From Candidatus Mediterraneibacter guildfordensis (GTDB taxonomy: Bacteria > Bacillota > Clostridia > Lachnospirales > Lachnospiraceae): a stretch of 64,000 bases of DNA. The position numbers were made by a program, and so were the translations under genes. The notes beneath the pieces were generated by a model, which was not told where the DNA came from, did no database searches, and saw nothing but the letters and a program-made list of their open reading frames with translations. This document shows, one piece after another, positions 17,893-27,545 of the stretch (position 1 is its first letter; every line of letters starts with the position of its first letter). Location: NCBI GenBank assembly GCA_019112735.1, contig DXIS01000008.1:37485-101484 (forward strand). Reading direction: 5' to 3'.

Positions 17893-20758
17893 AGAGATTA
17901 TTGACAGGATCAAAGAAGCGGCTGAGTATGTAATGAAGTCCAGATTAATGGTGCTGATCCTGGTATTCTGTATGACATCGACCGTGCTGATCGGCAGGCT
18001 GTTTTACCTTCAGATCGTCAGGGGCGAAGACTATCTGGAGAATTATGAACTTCAGATCAGGAGGACCGATTCAACCGCGGGGACCAGAGGAAATATTTAT
18101 GACAGGAACGGAAATGTCCTGGCGTACAATGAACTGGCGTATGCGGTGACGATCAAGGACACCATGCCGGCGGATACGGATACAGATGAGTATAATGAGA
18201 TCCTGAACAGCACGCTGGACCAGGTCCTTGAACTGGTAGAGAAAAACGGAGATTCAGTGATCGACAGTTTTGGCATTATCCTGAACTCGGCGGGAGAGTA
18301 TGAGTACGCCGAGACAAATGAAACGAGGAAACTCCGGTTTATAGCGGACGTGTACGGGCAGGCCTACGTGGACGACCTGACTCCGGCGCAGAGGAATCAG
18401 TCGGCCGCTAATCTGATACACTATCTGTGCGAGAAACGATACGGACTTAACGATGATCAAGATGATCCGGACTATGATCCGGCTTATATCCTGAAAATGA
18501 TCAATATGCGTTACGCCATGGGGCTTAACGGATACCAGCAGTACAGATCCACCACACTTGCATCGGATGTGAGCAGGGAGACTGCTGCGGCCGTTATGGA
18601 GAACCAGGACTCTCTGGCGGGCGTGGATGTGGAAGAAACATCCCTGCGCCGCTACGTGGACGGTGAGTATTTTTCTTCGATCATCGGATATACGGGCCTC
18701 ATGTCACAGGACGAGTATGACGCGCTGGACGAGGATGAAAAAGAAAAGTATTCCCGTTCCGATATCGTAGGAAAATGGGGGATCGAGCAGGTCTGCGACA
18801 GTACGCTCCAGGGAGAGAAAGGACAGTCCGTATACTATGTCGACAACCTTGGAAAAGTGACGGATACGATCAGTTCGACCGAACCGAAGGCCGGAAATGA
18901 CGTATATCTTACAATTGATAAAGATCTGCAGATCAGTGCCTATAAACTTCTGGAAGAGAAGATCGCAGGCATCCTGCTCAGCAAACTGACGGATACATTA
19001 AACTACGATCCGGCGGATGCCGGTGATGCGAGCGAAATCCTGATCCCGGTCAGTGATGCTTATCATGCATTTATCGCGAACAGCGTGATCGACATGAAGC
19101 ATTTCGCCAGTGAAGACGCGAAAACGGCAGAGAAAGCGGTTTATGCAGTGTTTACTGACAAACGAAAGAGTGTGACGGACCAGATCACAGATCAGCTCCA
19201 GGATCCTGGCGCGCCGGCATATAAGGATCTCTCCGAGGAGATGCAGGCTTATATGACCTACATTTACAGGCAGGTCCTGGTGGAAAAAACAGGGATCGTC
19301 ATCTCTGACGCTGTGGACGCGACGGATGAAACGCTGCTTGCATGGACCCAGGATGGAACGATCAGCCTTCATGCATTCCTCAACTATGCCATTTCACAGA
19401 ACTGGATCGATACGGCGATACTCGGGGACAGCACGTATTCAAGTTCCGAGGAGATTTATCAGGAACTGGTGGATTATCTGCAGGAATATTTGAACAGTGA
19501 CAGTGATTTCGACAAACTTCTCTATGAATATCTTATAAAATCAGGGAGTATCACCGGCGGCCAGATATGTGCGATCGTATATGAGCAGGGTGTGCTTCCG
19601 ATGGAGGAGGACAAGTATAACGGGCTCCTGGACGGATCCGTGGATGCGTTCGGCTGGCTCTACAATAAAATAGACACTCTTCAGATCACGCCCGGCCAGC
19701 TTGCCCTTGAACCCTGTTCCGGCGGGATCGTTGTAACGGATCCGAATACCGGCGATGTACTTGCCTGTGTATCTTATCCGGGATATGACAATAACCGTCT
19801 GGCTAACACGATGGATTCCGCATATTATAATCAGCTGGCAACCGGTACGGCCCGCGCATTTTATAACCGGGCGACCCAGGAGAAAACCGCTCCCGGATCC
19901 ACGTATAAAATGATATCTTCGGCGGCGGGGCTTGAAGAAGGCGTGATCGACGCAAACAGCCAGATCTATTGCAACGGTGAATTTACAACTGTAACACCGA
20001 GCCCGAAGTGCTGGATCTATCCGGGCGGACATGGCTCGCTTGACGTAGTGGGCGCGATCGAAAACTCCTGCAACGTATTTTACTATAATGTGGGATATGA
20101 TCTCAGCATTGATGCAGACGGGAACTATGACAGTACGCTTGGAACGGACCGCCTTGCAAAATATGCGGAAATGTTCGGCCTCGGCGAGAAATCCGGTCTG
20201 GAGATCGATGAGGCATCCCCGGAGATTTCGGATGAATATTCGATCCAGTCAGCGATCGGCCAGGGCACGAATAACTATACGGTCAGCCAGTTGAACCGCT
20301 ATGTTACAGCGATCGCGAACAGAGGCACCGTGTACGATCTGACGCTGATCGATAAAACGACAGATTCCAGCGGAAACCTTCTAAGAGATAATGAGGCGGA
20401 AGTCGTGCGGACGATCGATGAACTGGATACGTCTACATGGGACCTGCTGCAGGAAGGTATGGAGCGGATGATCACAAGCAACTATTCCGTATTTGCCGGA
20501 CTGGAATTCTCTATGGCGGGGAAGACCGGTACAGCGCAGCATAATGAACTGCATGCCGAGCATGTGCTGTTCGTCGGATATGCACCGGCGGATTCTCCGG
20601 AAGTATCGATCGCTGCACGTATTCCTTACGGCTATAATTCAGGATATGCGTCGCAGGTTGCCAGAGATGTCCTCAGGATCTATTTTGATCCGGAACTCAA
20701 GGATGAGCTGATCACGGGACATGCGGCGGAACTCGGCAGCGGAATCGCGGGAGACTGA
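17885..20758 (+). CDS. mrdA: Penicillin-binding protein 2 (class B transpeptidase) with long insertion; start codon uncertain (TTG 17885 or nearby)
   Basis: RGNIYDRNGNVLAYNELAYAV, APGSTYKMISSAAGLEEG (SxxK), ENSCNVFYYNVG (SxN), AGKTGTAQ (KTG). Confidence 0.92.
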   Translation: MFREIIDRIKEAAEYVMKSRLMVLILVFCMTSTVLIGRLFYLQIVRGEDYLENYELQIRRTDSTAGTRGNIYDRNGNVLAYNELAYAVTIKDTMPADTDTDEYNEILNSTLDQVLELVEKNGDSVIDSFGIILNSAGEYEYAETNETRKLRFIADVYGQAYVDDLTPAQRNQSAANLIHYLCEKRYGLNDDQDDPDYDPAYILKMINMRYAMGLNGYQQYRSTTLASDVSRETAAAVMENQDSLAGVDVEETSLRRYVDGEYFSSIIGYTGLMSQDEYDALDEDEKEKYSRSDIVGKWGIEQVCDSTLQGEKGQSVYYVDNLGKVTDTISSTEPKAGNDVYLTIDKDLQISAYKLLEEKIAGILLSKLTDTLNYDPADAGDASEILIPVSDAYHAFIANSVIDMKHFASEDAKTAEKAVYAVFTDKRKSVTDQITDQLQDPGAPAYKDLSEEMQAYMTYIYRQVLVEKTGIVISDAVDATDETLLAWTQDGTISLHAFLNYAISQNWIDTAILGDSTYSSSEEIYQELVDYLQEYLNSDSDFDKLLYEYLIKSGSITGGQICAIVYEQGVLPMEEDKYNGLLDGSVDAFGWLYNKIDTLQITPGQLALEPCSGGIVVTDPNTGDVLACVSYPGYDNNRLANTMDSAYYNQLATGTARAFYNRATQEKTAPGSTYKMISSAAGLEEGVIDANSQIYCNGEFTTVTPSPKCWIYPGGHGSLDVVGAIENSCNVFYYNVGYDLSIDADGNYDSTLGTDRLAKYAEMFGLGEKSGLEIDEASPEISDEYSIQSAIGQGTNNYTVSQLNRYVTAIANRGTVYDLTLIDKTTDSSGNLLRDNEAEVVRTIDELDTSTWDLLQEGMERMITSNYSVFAGLEFSMAGKTGTAQHNELHAEHVLFVGYAPADSPEVSIAARIPYGYNSGYASQVARDVLRIYFDPELKDELITGHAAELGSGIAGD

Positions 20759-20810
20759 TGCCCAGGGTGATACAGATCAAATGACAGGTCTATAACAGGA
20801 GGAACAGATT

Positions 20811-21617
20811 ATGGGTGAAGTGATCGTCATTACATCGGGAAAAGGCGGCGTCGGCAAGACGACGACCACGGCGAATATCGGGGCCGGACTTTCCGGTCTC
20901 GGGAAAAATGTCATGGTGATCGATACGGATCTCGGACTTCGCAATCTCGATGTAGTGCTGGGAATGGAAAACCGCATCGTATATAACATAGTGGATGTTA
21001 TAGAAGGAAACTGCAGGCTGAAACAGGCTCTGATCAGGGATAAACGTTATCCCGGGCTCTGCCTGCTGCCGTCTGCGCAGACACGCGATAAGACCAGTGT
21101 ATCACCGGAACAGATGAAGAAATTGATCAGTGAGATCCGGGATGATTATGATTTTATTCTTCTGGACTGCCCGGCGGGGATCGAGCAGGGCTTTCAGAAT
21201 GCGATCGCCGGCGCCGACCGCTCCATCGTCGTGACGACGCCGGAAGTGTCTGCCATCCGGGACGCCGACCGGATCATCGGCCTTCTGGAAGCGTCCGGCA
21301 TCCGCAGGAATGAACTGATCGTCAACCGGCTGCGTATTGATATGGTAAAACGCGGCGACATGATGTCCGTAGATGATGTGACGGAGATCCTTGCGGTCGA
21401 TCTTCTCGGTGTGATCCCGGATGATGAACAGGTGGTCATTGCCACGAATCAGGGAGAAATGGTCACAGGAGGGGATTCCCCGGCCGGGCGTTCTTATATG
21501 AACATCTGCCGGAGGCTTACCGGAGAGGAGATCCCGATGGAAGATTATATGAAGCACGAGGGGATCCTGGAGAAGATATCCGGATTCTTCCGCCGTAATC
21601 AGGAGGCAGCCGGATGA
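20811..21617 (+). CDS. minD: Septum site-determining ATPase MinD
   Basis: VIVITSGKGGVGKTTTTANIGAGL; C-terminal amphipathic ILEKISGFFRR. Confidence 0.96.
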   Translation: MGEVIVITSGKGGVGKTTTTANIGAGLSGLGKNVMVIDTDLGLRNLDVVLGMENRIVYNIVDVIEGNCRLKQALIRDKRYPGLCLLPSAQTRDKTSVSPEQMKKLISEIRDDYDFILLDCPAGIEQGFQNAIAGADRSIVVTTPEVSAIRDADRIIGLLEASGIRRNELIVNRLRIDMVKRGDMMSVDDVTEILAVDLLGVIPDDEQVVIATNQGEMVTGGDSPAGRSYMNICRRLTGEEIPMEDYMKHEGILEKISGFFRRNQEAAG

Positions 21618-21823
21618 GTGTACAGTCTGTCTTTATCGCAAGAGAACGGCTGAAGAACCTGCTTGTATCCGACAGGGTGCAGTGTACGCCGGACGCCGTG
21701 GAAAGACTGACAAAAGAACTGTATCAGACGGTTTCTAAATATATGGAGATCGAACCGGGACAGATCGATATTGAGATCACCCGGACGGATATACATATAA
21801 AATACATGGGAGAAAATCATTGA
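21614..21823 (+). CDS. minE: Short MinE-like topological specificity factor (69 aa)
   Basis: ARERLKNLLVSDRV...ELYQTVSKYMEIEPGQIDIEI, immediately after minD, AGGAGG RBS at 21601-21606. Confidence 0.88.
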   Translation: MSVQSVFIARERLKNLLVSDRVQCTPDAVERLTKELYQTVSKYMEIEPGQIDIEITRTDIHIKYMGENH

Positions 21824-22953
21824 AAGCTTTTCTGAAAAAACTGAATCTGCATTATCATATAAAAGATTATAAATTCGGACTGGTCATACCGGTTGTTGTA
21901 CTTGCTGTTTTTGGTGTATTCATGGTCTACAGTGCCCGGCCGGAACTGATGACGCGCCAGGTCCTGGGCGTGGCCCTCGGCATTGCCGCCATGGTCGTGA
22001 TCTCGCTGGTTGATTATAATTGGGTGCTGAAGCTGTACTGGCCTCTGTATTTCCTGAACCTTATCCTTCTGGCGGCTCTCTGGATCCCGGGACTCGGTGT
22101 TGTTGCAAACGGGGCAAGACGCTGGCTCAGGATCGGATTCCAGTTTCAGCCGTCGGACCTGACAAAGATCCTGATGATCCTGTTTTTCGCCAGATTCCTT
22201 GCGGACAGGGAGAAGTCGATCAATAATCCGAAAGTGATCCTTCAGGCTGTCGGGCTCATCCTGCCTTCGCTGGCTCTGATCTATGCACAGCCCAACCTGT
22301 CAACAACATTATGTGTGGCGGCTCTTTTCTGCGCACTGATGTTCCTGGGCGGTCTGAGTTATAAATTTGTTGGAACGGTCCTTGCGGTCGCGGTTCCGGC
22401 AATCCTTATTTTTCTTGCCGTCGCCGTGCAGCCGAACCAGCCGTTCCTGCATGACTATCAGCAGGACCGTATCCTTGCATGGCTTGAACCGGAGAAATAT
22501 TCATCGGATGAATCCTACCAGCAGCTGAATTCCGTTATGGCGATCGGTTCCGGACAGCTCTCCGGCAAAGGATATAACAATGATGCTACAACTTCCGTAA
22601 AGAACGGAAATTATGTTGCGGAACCGCAGACGGATTTTATTTTTGCAATAATCGGTGAAGAATTGGGATTTGTGGGTTGTTGTGCGGTCATATTTTTGCT
22701 ATTATTAATTGTGATAAAGTGTATGATGATTGGCTTGAAAGCGAAAGATACAGGAGGGCGGATCATTTGCGGCGGGGTTGCCGCACTGATAGGTGTACAG
22801 AGTTTTATTAATATCGGTGTGGCTACGCTCATCCTTCCGAATACTGGTTTATCACTGCCCTTTGTAAGTTATGGACTGACTTCCGTTGTGTGCTTTTTTA
22901 TGGGGATCGGTTTCGTATTGAATGTCGGCTTACAGCCTAACAAATACCAATAA
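21820..22953 (+). CDS. rodA: Rod shape-determining SEDS glycosyltransferase RodA
   Basis: GARRWLRIGFQFQPSDLTKILMILFFARFL; PQTDFIFAIIGEELGFVG; FVSYGLTSV. Confidence 0.94.
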   Translation: MKAFLKKLNLHYHIKDYKFGLVIPVVVLAVFGVFMVYSARPELMTRQVLGVALGIAAMVVISLVDYNWVLKLYWPLYFLNLILLAALWIPGLGVVANGARRWLRIGFQFQPSDLTKILMILFFARFLADREKSINNPKVILQAVGLILPSLALIYAQPNLSTTLCVAALFCALMFLGGLSYKFVGTVLAVAVPAILIFLAVAVQPNQPFLHDYQQDRILAWLEPEKYSSDESYQQLNSVMAIGSGQLSGKGYNNDATTSVKNGNYVAEPQTDFIFAIIGEELGFVGCCAVIFLLLLIVIKCMMIGLKAKDTGGRIICGGVAALIGVQSFINIGVATLILPNTGLSLPFVSYGLTSVVCFFMGIGFVLNVGLQPNKYQ

Positions 22954-22965
22954 GGAGTGACGATT

Positions 22966-23361
22966 ATGAATATCGGACTGATCGCACACGATGCGAAAAA
23001 GAAACTGATGCAGAATTTCTGCATCGCATACAGGGGGATACTCAGCAAGCATGAACTGTATGCGACAGGGACGACAGGGAATCTTGTAGAGAGCGTGACG
23101 AACCTGAATATCCATAAGTTCCTGGCAGGACATCTTGGCGGAAAACAGCAGCTCGGATCACAGATCGAGAACAACAATATCGATCTGCTCATTTTCTTCA
23201 GGGATCCGCTTGCCCCGAGGCCGCATGAACCGGATGTCAATGACATTGTAAAACTCTGCGATATGTATAATATACCGATCGCTACCAATATTGCCACAGC
23301 TGAAGCGCTGATCCTGGCACTTGACAGAGGAGATCTAGACTGGCGTGAAATCTACAAATAA
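22966..23361 (+). CDS. mgsA: Methylglyoxal synthase; start ATG 22966
   Basis: IGLIAHDAKKKLMQNFC, ATGTTGNLVE, HLGGKQQLGSQIENNNIDLLIFFRDP. Confidence 0.96.
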   Translation: MNIGLIAHDAKKKLMQNFCIAYRGILSKHELYATGTTGNLVESVTNLNIHKFLAGHLGGKQQLGSQIENNNIDLLIFFRDPLAPRPHEPDVNDIVKLCDMYNIPIATNIATAEALILALDRGDLDWREIYK

Positions 23362-24391
23362 CAGAAATGTCCGTAAAAGAAGCAGACGGGCCGCGGCGCG
23401 CCGGAAGCGGAGACAGCAGCGGATCCTTGCCGTCGCGCTGAGCTGTCTGGTCGTTCTGGCCGGGGCCGGGACGGCGGCAGGCGCTTTTATCCTGGACCGG
23501 ATGCATGATTATATTGCGGAATACGAATATGAACAATACAACAGTGGTCTCTGGCAGGACGACCTCTTTGCCTCATCATTGTGCGTGACAGGGAGCGGTG
23601 AAGTAAAGCTCGACGGATTTGAACCTGATACAGAGCTGCACTCTGCAGGTCTGTTTGATGTGGGGCAGAGCAGTGTCCTCTGCGGATATAAGCTTTTTGA
23701 TAAGCTTTACCCTGCCAGCACGACAAAGATCATGACGGCTTATGTAACGCTGAAGTACGGCAATCTGGATGATGTAGTGACAGTGAGCGAAAATGCCGTT
23801 GATTTTAACTGGGATGAAGTAACGTGCGGACTCCGCGCCGGTGATACGGTTACGCTGTATGACCTGCTCTGCGGACTGATCCTTCATTCGGGAAATGACT
23901 GCGGGGCGGCGATCGCTGAACATATATCCGGAAGCGTTGAGGCGTTTGCAGAGCTTATGAACCAGGAAGCGTCCGCGCTGGGCGCCACGGGTTCGCATTT
24001 TGTGAATCCCCACGGACTGCATGATGAGGATCATTATACAACGGCCTATGATCTTTACCTTATATTTAATGAATGTATAAAGGATGAGCGTTTCGTGGAT
24101 ATTATCACTATGGATTCTTATACCGGGACGCTGACCGGGGCGGACGGTGCTGAGCGTACCGAAACATGGACGCCCACGAATTTCTACAACAGTGGCCGGC
24201 ATTCCATGCCGGAGGGCATAACCGTCCTTGGCGGAAAGACCGGTACGACGGATCAGGCCGGAAACTGTCTTATCATTTATGATCAGAACAGTGAAGGACA
24301 GCCGTTTATCTCGGTGGTCATGGGGGCGCCGAGCAGAGACGTGCTCTATGAACAGATGGATCAGATGATGATCAGCGGAATCAATGGATAA
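23345..24391 (+). CDS. D-alanyl-D-alanine carboxypeptidase (DacF-like), GTG start overlapping mgsA end
   Basis: LYPASTTKIMTAYVTLKYG (SxxK), HSGNDCG (SxN), GGKTGTTDQAGNC (KTG). Confidence 0.92.
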   Translation: MKSTNNRNVRKRSRRAAARRKRRQQRILAVALSCLVVLAGAGTAAGAFILDRMHDYIAEYEYEQYNSGLWQDDLFASSLCVTGSGEVKLDGFEPDTELHSAGLFDVGQSSVLCGYKLFDKLYPASTTKIMTAYVTLKYGNLDDVVTVSENAVDFNWDEVTCGLRAGDTVTLYDLLCGLILHSGNDCGAAIAEHISGSVEAFAELMNQEASALGATGSHFVNPHGLHDEDHYTTAYDLYLIFNECIKDERFVDIITMDSYTGTLTGADGAERTETWTPTNFYNSGRHSMPEGITVLGGKTGTTDQAGNCLIIYDQNSEGQPFISVVMGAPSRDVLYEQMDQMMISGING

Positions 24392-24436
24392 AAGCCTTCC
24401 GCATCCCGGAAAATAAGGATGCGGAAGGCTTTTTGC
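24391..24436. terminator. Bidirectional rho-independent terminator between dac gene and convergent DUF378 gene
   Basis: AAAGCCTTCCGCATCC / GGATGCGGAAGGCTTT with following T-run. Confidence 0.9.
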
Positions 24437-24448
24437 TGTACCGGTACT

Positions 24449-24652
24449 CTATTCAGACATTCCTCTGATCCTTCCGTACAGACTGAGAAGATAGAGTCCG
24501 CACAGGCCGACAAGAGTATAAATGATCCTTGATAGCCAGCTCATATTTCCAAAAAGGAAGGAGACAAGATCGAATCGGAATATCCCGATCAGGAGCCAGT
24601 TTACGGCGCCGATGATCACAAGAGTCAGAGCTGTGTAATCAAACCATTTCAT
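24449..24652 (-). CDS. DUF378 small membrane protein
   Basis: MKWFDYTALTLVIIGAVNWLLIGIFRFDLVSFLFG...IIYTLVGLCGLYLLSLY typical of DUF378. Confidence 0.9.
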   Translation of the reverse strand: MKWFDYTALTLVIIGAVNWLLIGIFRFDLVSFLFGNMSWLSRIIYTLVGLCGLYLLSLYGRIRGMSE

Positions 24653-24776
24653 GTTATTTCCTCCTTTACAGTCTCAATATTTTCAGTATTGCCATAAAAA
24701 CTGGAAATATACATATTATCATGTTATACTGTTTAAGTTAGGGAGCCTGAATAATTGGCAGGAGGTGTACTCTGGA

Positions 24777-26183
24777 TTGAAAAAAAGAAAAAGCAGTAAA
24801 AAGAATAAATCAATCAGTATAAAAAAATACAGAGGCAGGCTGGATCTGAATATCGGTATTATTCTTTTTGCAGTTGTCCTTTTTTATCTTCTGATCACGG
24901 TGGTGAGTTACCTTGGCAGGGATAAAATATCAGTCTATGAAGTGCGAAAGGGAAGCATTGTCCGGGACAACTCATATACCGGGCTTGTTATCCGCGAAGA
25001 AGAGGCTGTCAATGCGGAGACAGACGGCTATATCAGTTATTATCAGAATGAAAACAGCAAAGTAAAGACAGGGACCAATGTATATGCGGTATCCGCAGAG
25101 AAGATCGATACTGAGAAAAATGATAAAAATACGGCTGAGGGAATATCACTGAATCCCGACCTTCAGAACGCGATCATCCTTCAGCTTCAGAATTATAATG
25201 AAAATTATAACGGGAATGATTTTTCTACGGTTTATTCCCTGAAAAACGGGATCAACACCTCCCTTCAGGATACATATAATGTGACGCGTACGCAGCAGCT
25301 CGCAGCTGTGATCGAAGACAGCGGGATCGAAGTTACATCCTATCAAGCGCCGCGGGACGGTATTGTTGCATTTACAGTGGACGGATATGAGAATCTAACC
25401 AAAGAATCCTTCACCCCGGAACATTTTGATCTGACGGAATATGAGAGTACTGTCCTGTCGGACCAGATGCAGATCCGTGCGGGAGATCCGGCGTACCGTC
25501 TGATCACGAGTGAAAACTGGTCCGTGATCGTTCCGCTGGACGAAGCGACGGCAGAGAACCTTATTAAAGATGAAGTGACAAGTATACGGGTCCGGGTGGA
25601 TAAAGACAGTGAATCGATGTGGGCTGATATCTCGCTGATCGAAAAAGACGGGGAATATTACGGATGCCTGGATTTTGATAATTCTATGATCCGGTATGCC
25701 GAAGACCGTTTCCTGAATGTCGAACTGATCCTTGAAGATGAAACCGGATTAAAGATCCCGAAGTCATCCGTTGTGGATCAGAAGTTCTATGTGATCCCGC
25801 AAGATTATATGACGACAGGGGGCAATAGCTCCTCGAGCGGGATCATGGTCAGAAATAAGGATGGAAGCATGGAATTCGTACCCGTGGATATATATGACGT
25901 CAGCGATGAAGGTGAGGTATGTATCAGCAGGGATGATGTGGAAGAAGGCACAACGATCGTGAAGCCGGATTCAGATGAGAGCTATGTGATTGGAAAGACC
26001 AGATTGCTTCAGGGGGTATATAATATCAATAAGGGCTATGCCGTTTTCAAAAAAGTGAGGATCCTCTGCGAAAACGATGAATATTATATCGTGCGCGAGG
26101 GAGAAGATTACAGCCTTTCCAATTTCGACCACATTGTTCAGAACGGAAAGAGTGTTAATGCAGATGATGTTGTATTTCAATAA
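24777..26183 (+). CDS. HlyD-like (membrane-fusion/adaptor type) protein with N-terminal TM; TTG start 24777 after GGAGG
   Basis: Single N-terminal TM then VRKGSIVRDNSYTGLVIREEEAVNAETDGYISYY...VSAEKI...YQAPRDGIVAF hallmark of HlyD/biotinyl-lipoyl-like domains. Confidence 0.8.
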   Translation: MKKRKSSKKNKSISIKKYRGRLDLNIGIILFAVVLFYLLITVVSYLGRDKISVYEVRKGSIVRDNSYTGLVIREEEAVNAETDGYISYYQNENSKVKTGTNVYAVSAEKIDTEKNDKNTAEGISLNPDLQNAIILQLQNYNENYNGNDFSTVYSLKNGINTSLQDTYNVTRTQQLAAVIEDSGIEVTSYQAPRDGIVAFTVDGYENLTKESFTPEHFDLTEYESTVLSDQMQIRAGDPAYRLITSENWSVIVPLDEATAENLIKDEVTSIRVRVDKDSESMWADISLIEKDGEYYGCLDFDNSMIRYAEDRFLNVELILEDETGLKIPKSSVVDQKFYVIPQDYMTTGGNSSSSGIMVRNKDGSMEFVPVDIYDVSDEGEVCISRDDVEEGTTIVKPDSDESYVIGKTRLLQGVYNINKGYAVFKKVRILCENDEYYIVREGEDYSLSNFDHIVQNGKSVNADDVVFQ

Positions 26184-26219
26184 TATGAGATCCGGCTGTG
26201 CAGAAAGGAGAGCGTATAT

Positions 26220-26915
26220 ATGTTAAAGGAGAATCTGGAATCGGTCGAGGAACGGATCCGGGCGGCCTGTACAAGGGCCGGAAGAAGCCGTGATGAGGTT
26301 ACGCTGATCGCCGTGAGCAAGACCAAACCCGTGGAAATGCTTCAGGAAGCCTATGGCCTGGGCGTACGTGTTTTCGGAGAGAACAAGGTGCAGGAAATCC
26401 GGGACAAGTATCCGCTGATGCCGGAGGATACGCAGTGGCATATGATCGGGCATCTTCAGACAAATAAAGTAAAATATATCGTGGATAAAGTGAAGCTGAT
26501 CCATTCGGTGGATTCCCTGAAACTGGCTCAGGCGATCGAAAAAGAGGCGGAAAAACATGACCGGACGGTGGACATTCTGCTGGAAGTTAACGTGGCTGAA
26601 GAAACCAGTAAATTTGGGCTGAAAACCGTAGAAGTACTTCCGGTTTTTGAGCAGATTGCACAATTAAAGCATGTTAAAATCCGGGGACTTATGACAATTG
26701 CACCGTTTGTGGACGATCCGGAGAAAAATCGGCCGGTTTTTGCTGATTTACATAAATTATATGTTGACATTAAAGAAAAAAACATTGATAATGGTACTGT
26801 GAGCATACTTTCGATGGGGATGACCAATGATTATGAAGTGGCGATCGAAGAGGGCGCAACTATGGTCCGCATCGGTACAGGGATCTTTGGTGCCAGAGAC
26901 TACAGCATACACTGA
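26220..26915 (+). CDS. YggS family pyridoxal phosphate-binding protein
   Basis: LIAVSKTKPVEMLQEAYGLGVRVFGENKVQEI; HMIGHLQTNKVKYI; SMGMTNDYEVAIEEGATMVRIGTGIFG. Confidence 0.96.
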   Translation: MLKENLESVEERIRAACTRAGRSRDEVTLIAVSKTKPVEMLQEAYGLGVRVFGENKVQEIRDKYPLMPEDTQWHMIGHLQTNKVKYIVDKVKLIHSVDSLKLAQAIEKEAEKHDRTVDILLEVNVAEETSKFGLKTVEVLPVFEQIAQLKHVKIRGLMTIAPFVDDPEKNRPVFADLHKLYVDIKEKNIDNGTVSILSMGMTNDYEVAIEEGATMVRIGTGIFGARDYSIH

Positions 26916-26987
26916 AGTGCTTCTGGTTGTGAAGGTATGGAACAATAAAACCGTACAGCAGTGTCTGTACAAGATAGGAGTGTAAAG

Positions 26988-27539
26988 ATGGGCGTATTTG
27001 ATAAATTTCTGGACATCATGAAACTGAATGATGATGATTATGATGATGATGAATTCTATGAAGATGATGACTTCTATGATGAAGATGATTATGATCAGAA
27101 ACCGCGCCGTCATTCATTGTTCGGAAAGAAAAATACCAAGGAAGAGAATTTCGACGATTTCGATATGGAAGAGGAGAAGCCGGCAGCACGTACTTCTCTG
27201 AGCAGCAAAGTGACTCCGATGAGACATCCGGCTGCAAGAAAAGGCGGCAACATGGAAGTCTGTGTTGTAAAACCGTCTTCTGTTGATGATTCAAGAGAGA
27301 TCACGGAGACCCTGCTTGCAGGAAGGACCGTTATCCTGAATCTTGAGGGGATGGACCTGGAGATCGCACAGCGCATCATCGATTTTATTTCCGGTGCGAC
27401 ATTTGCGATCAGCGGCAATCTTCAGAAGATTTCCAATTATATTTTCCTTGTAACACCTACGAACGTAGATATTTCAGGCGACCTTCAGGATCTTCTCGGA
27501 GGTTCCATGGAGACGCCGAGCGTAAGAGGAAGATATTGA
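26988..27539 (+). CDS. sepF: Cell division protein SepF; start ATG 26988
   Basis: MGVFDKFLDIMKL; VCVVKPSSVDDSREITETLLAGRTVILNLEGMDLEIAQRIIDFISGATFAISG. Confidence 0.95.
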   Translation: MGVFDKFLDIMKLNDDDYDDDEFYEDDDFYDEDDYDQKPRRHSLFGKKNTKEENFDDFDMEEEKPAARTSLSSKVTPMRHPAARKGGNMEVCVVKPSSVDDSREITETLLAGRTVILNLEGMDLEIAQRIIDFISGATFAISGNLQKISNYIFLVTPTNVDISGDLQDLLGGSMETPSVRGRY

Positions 27540-27545
27540 TCTGCT

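Noticed and set aside
27028-27100. GAT-rich repeat as a possible repeat array
   Set aside because: In-frame acidic linker of SepF, not CRISPR or a mobile repeat; kept only as a protein-level observation.
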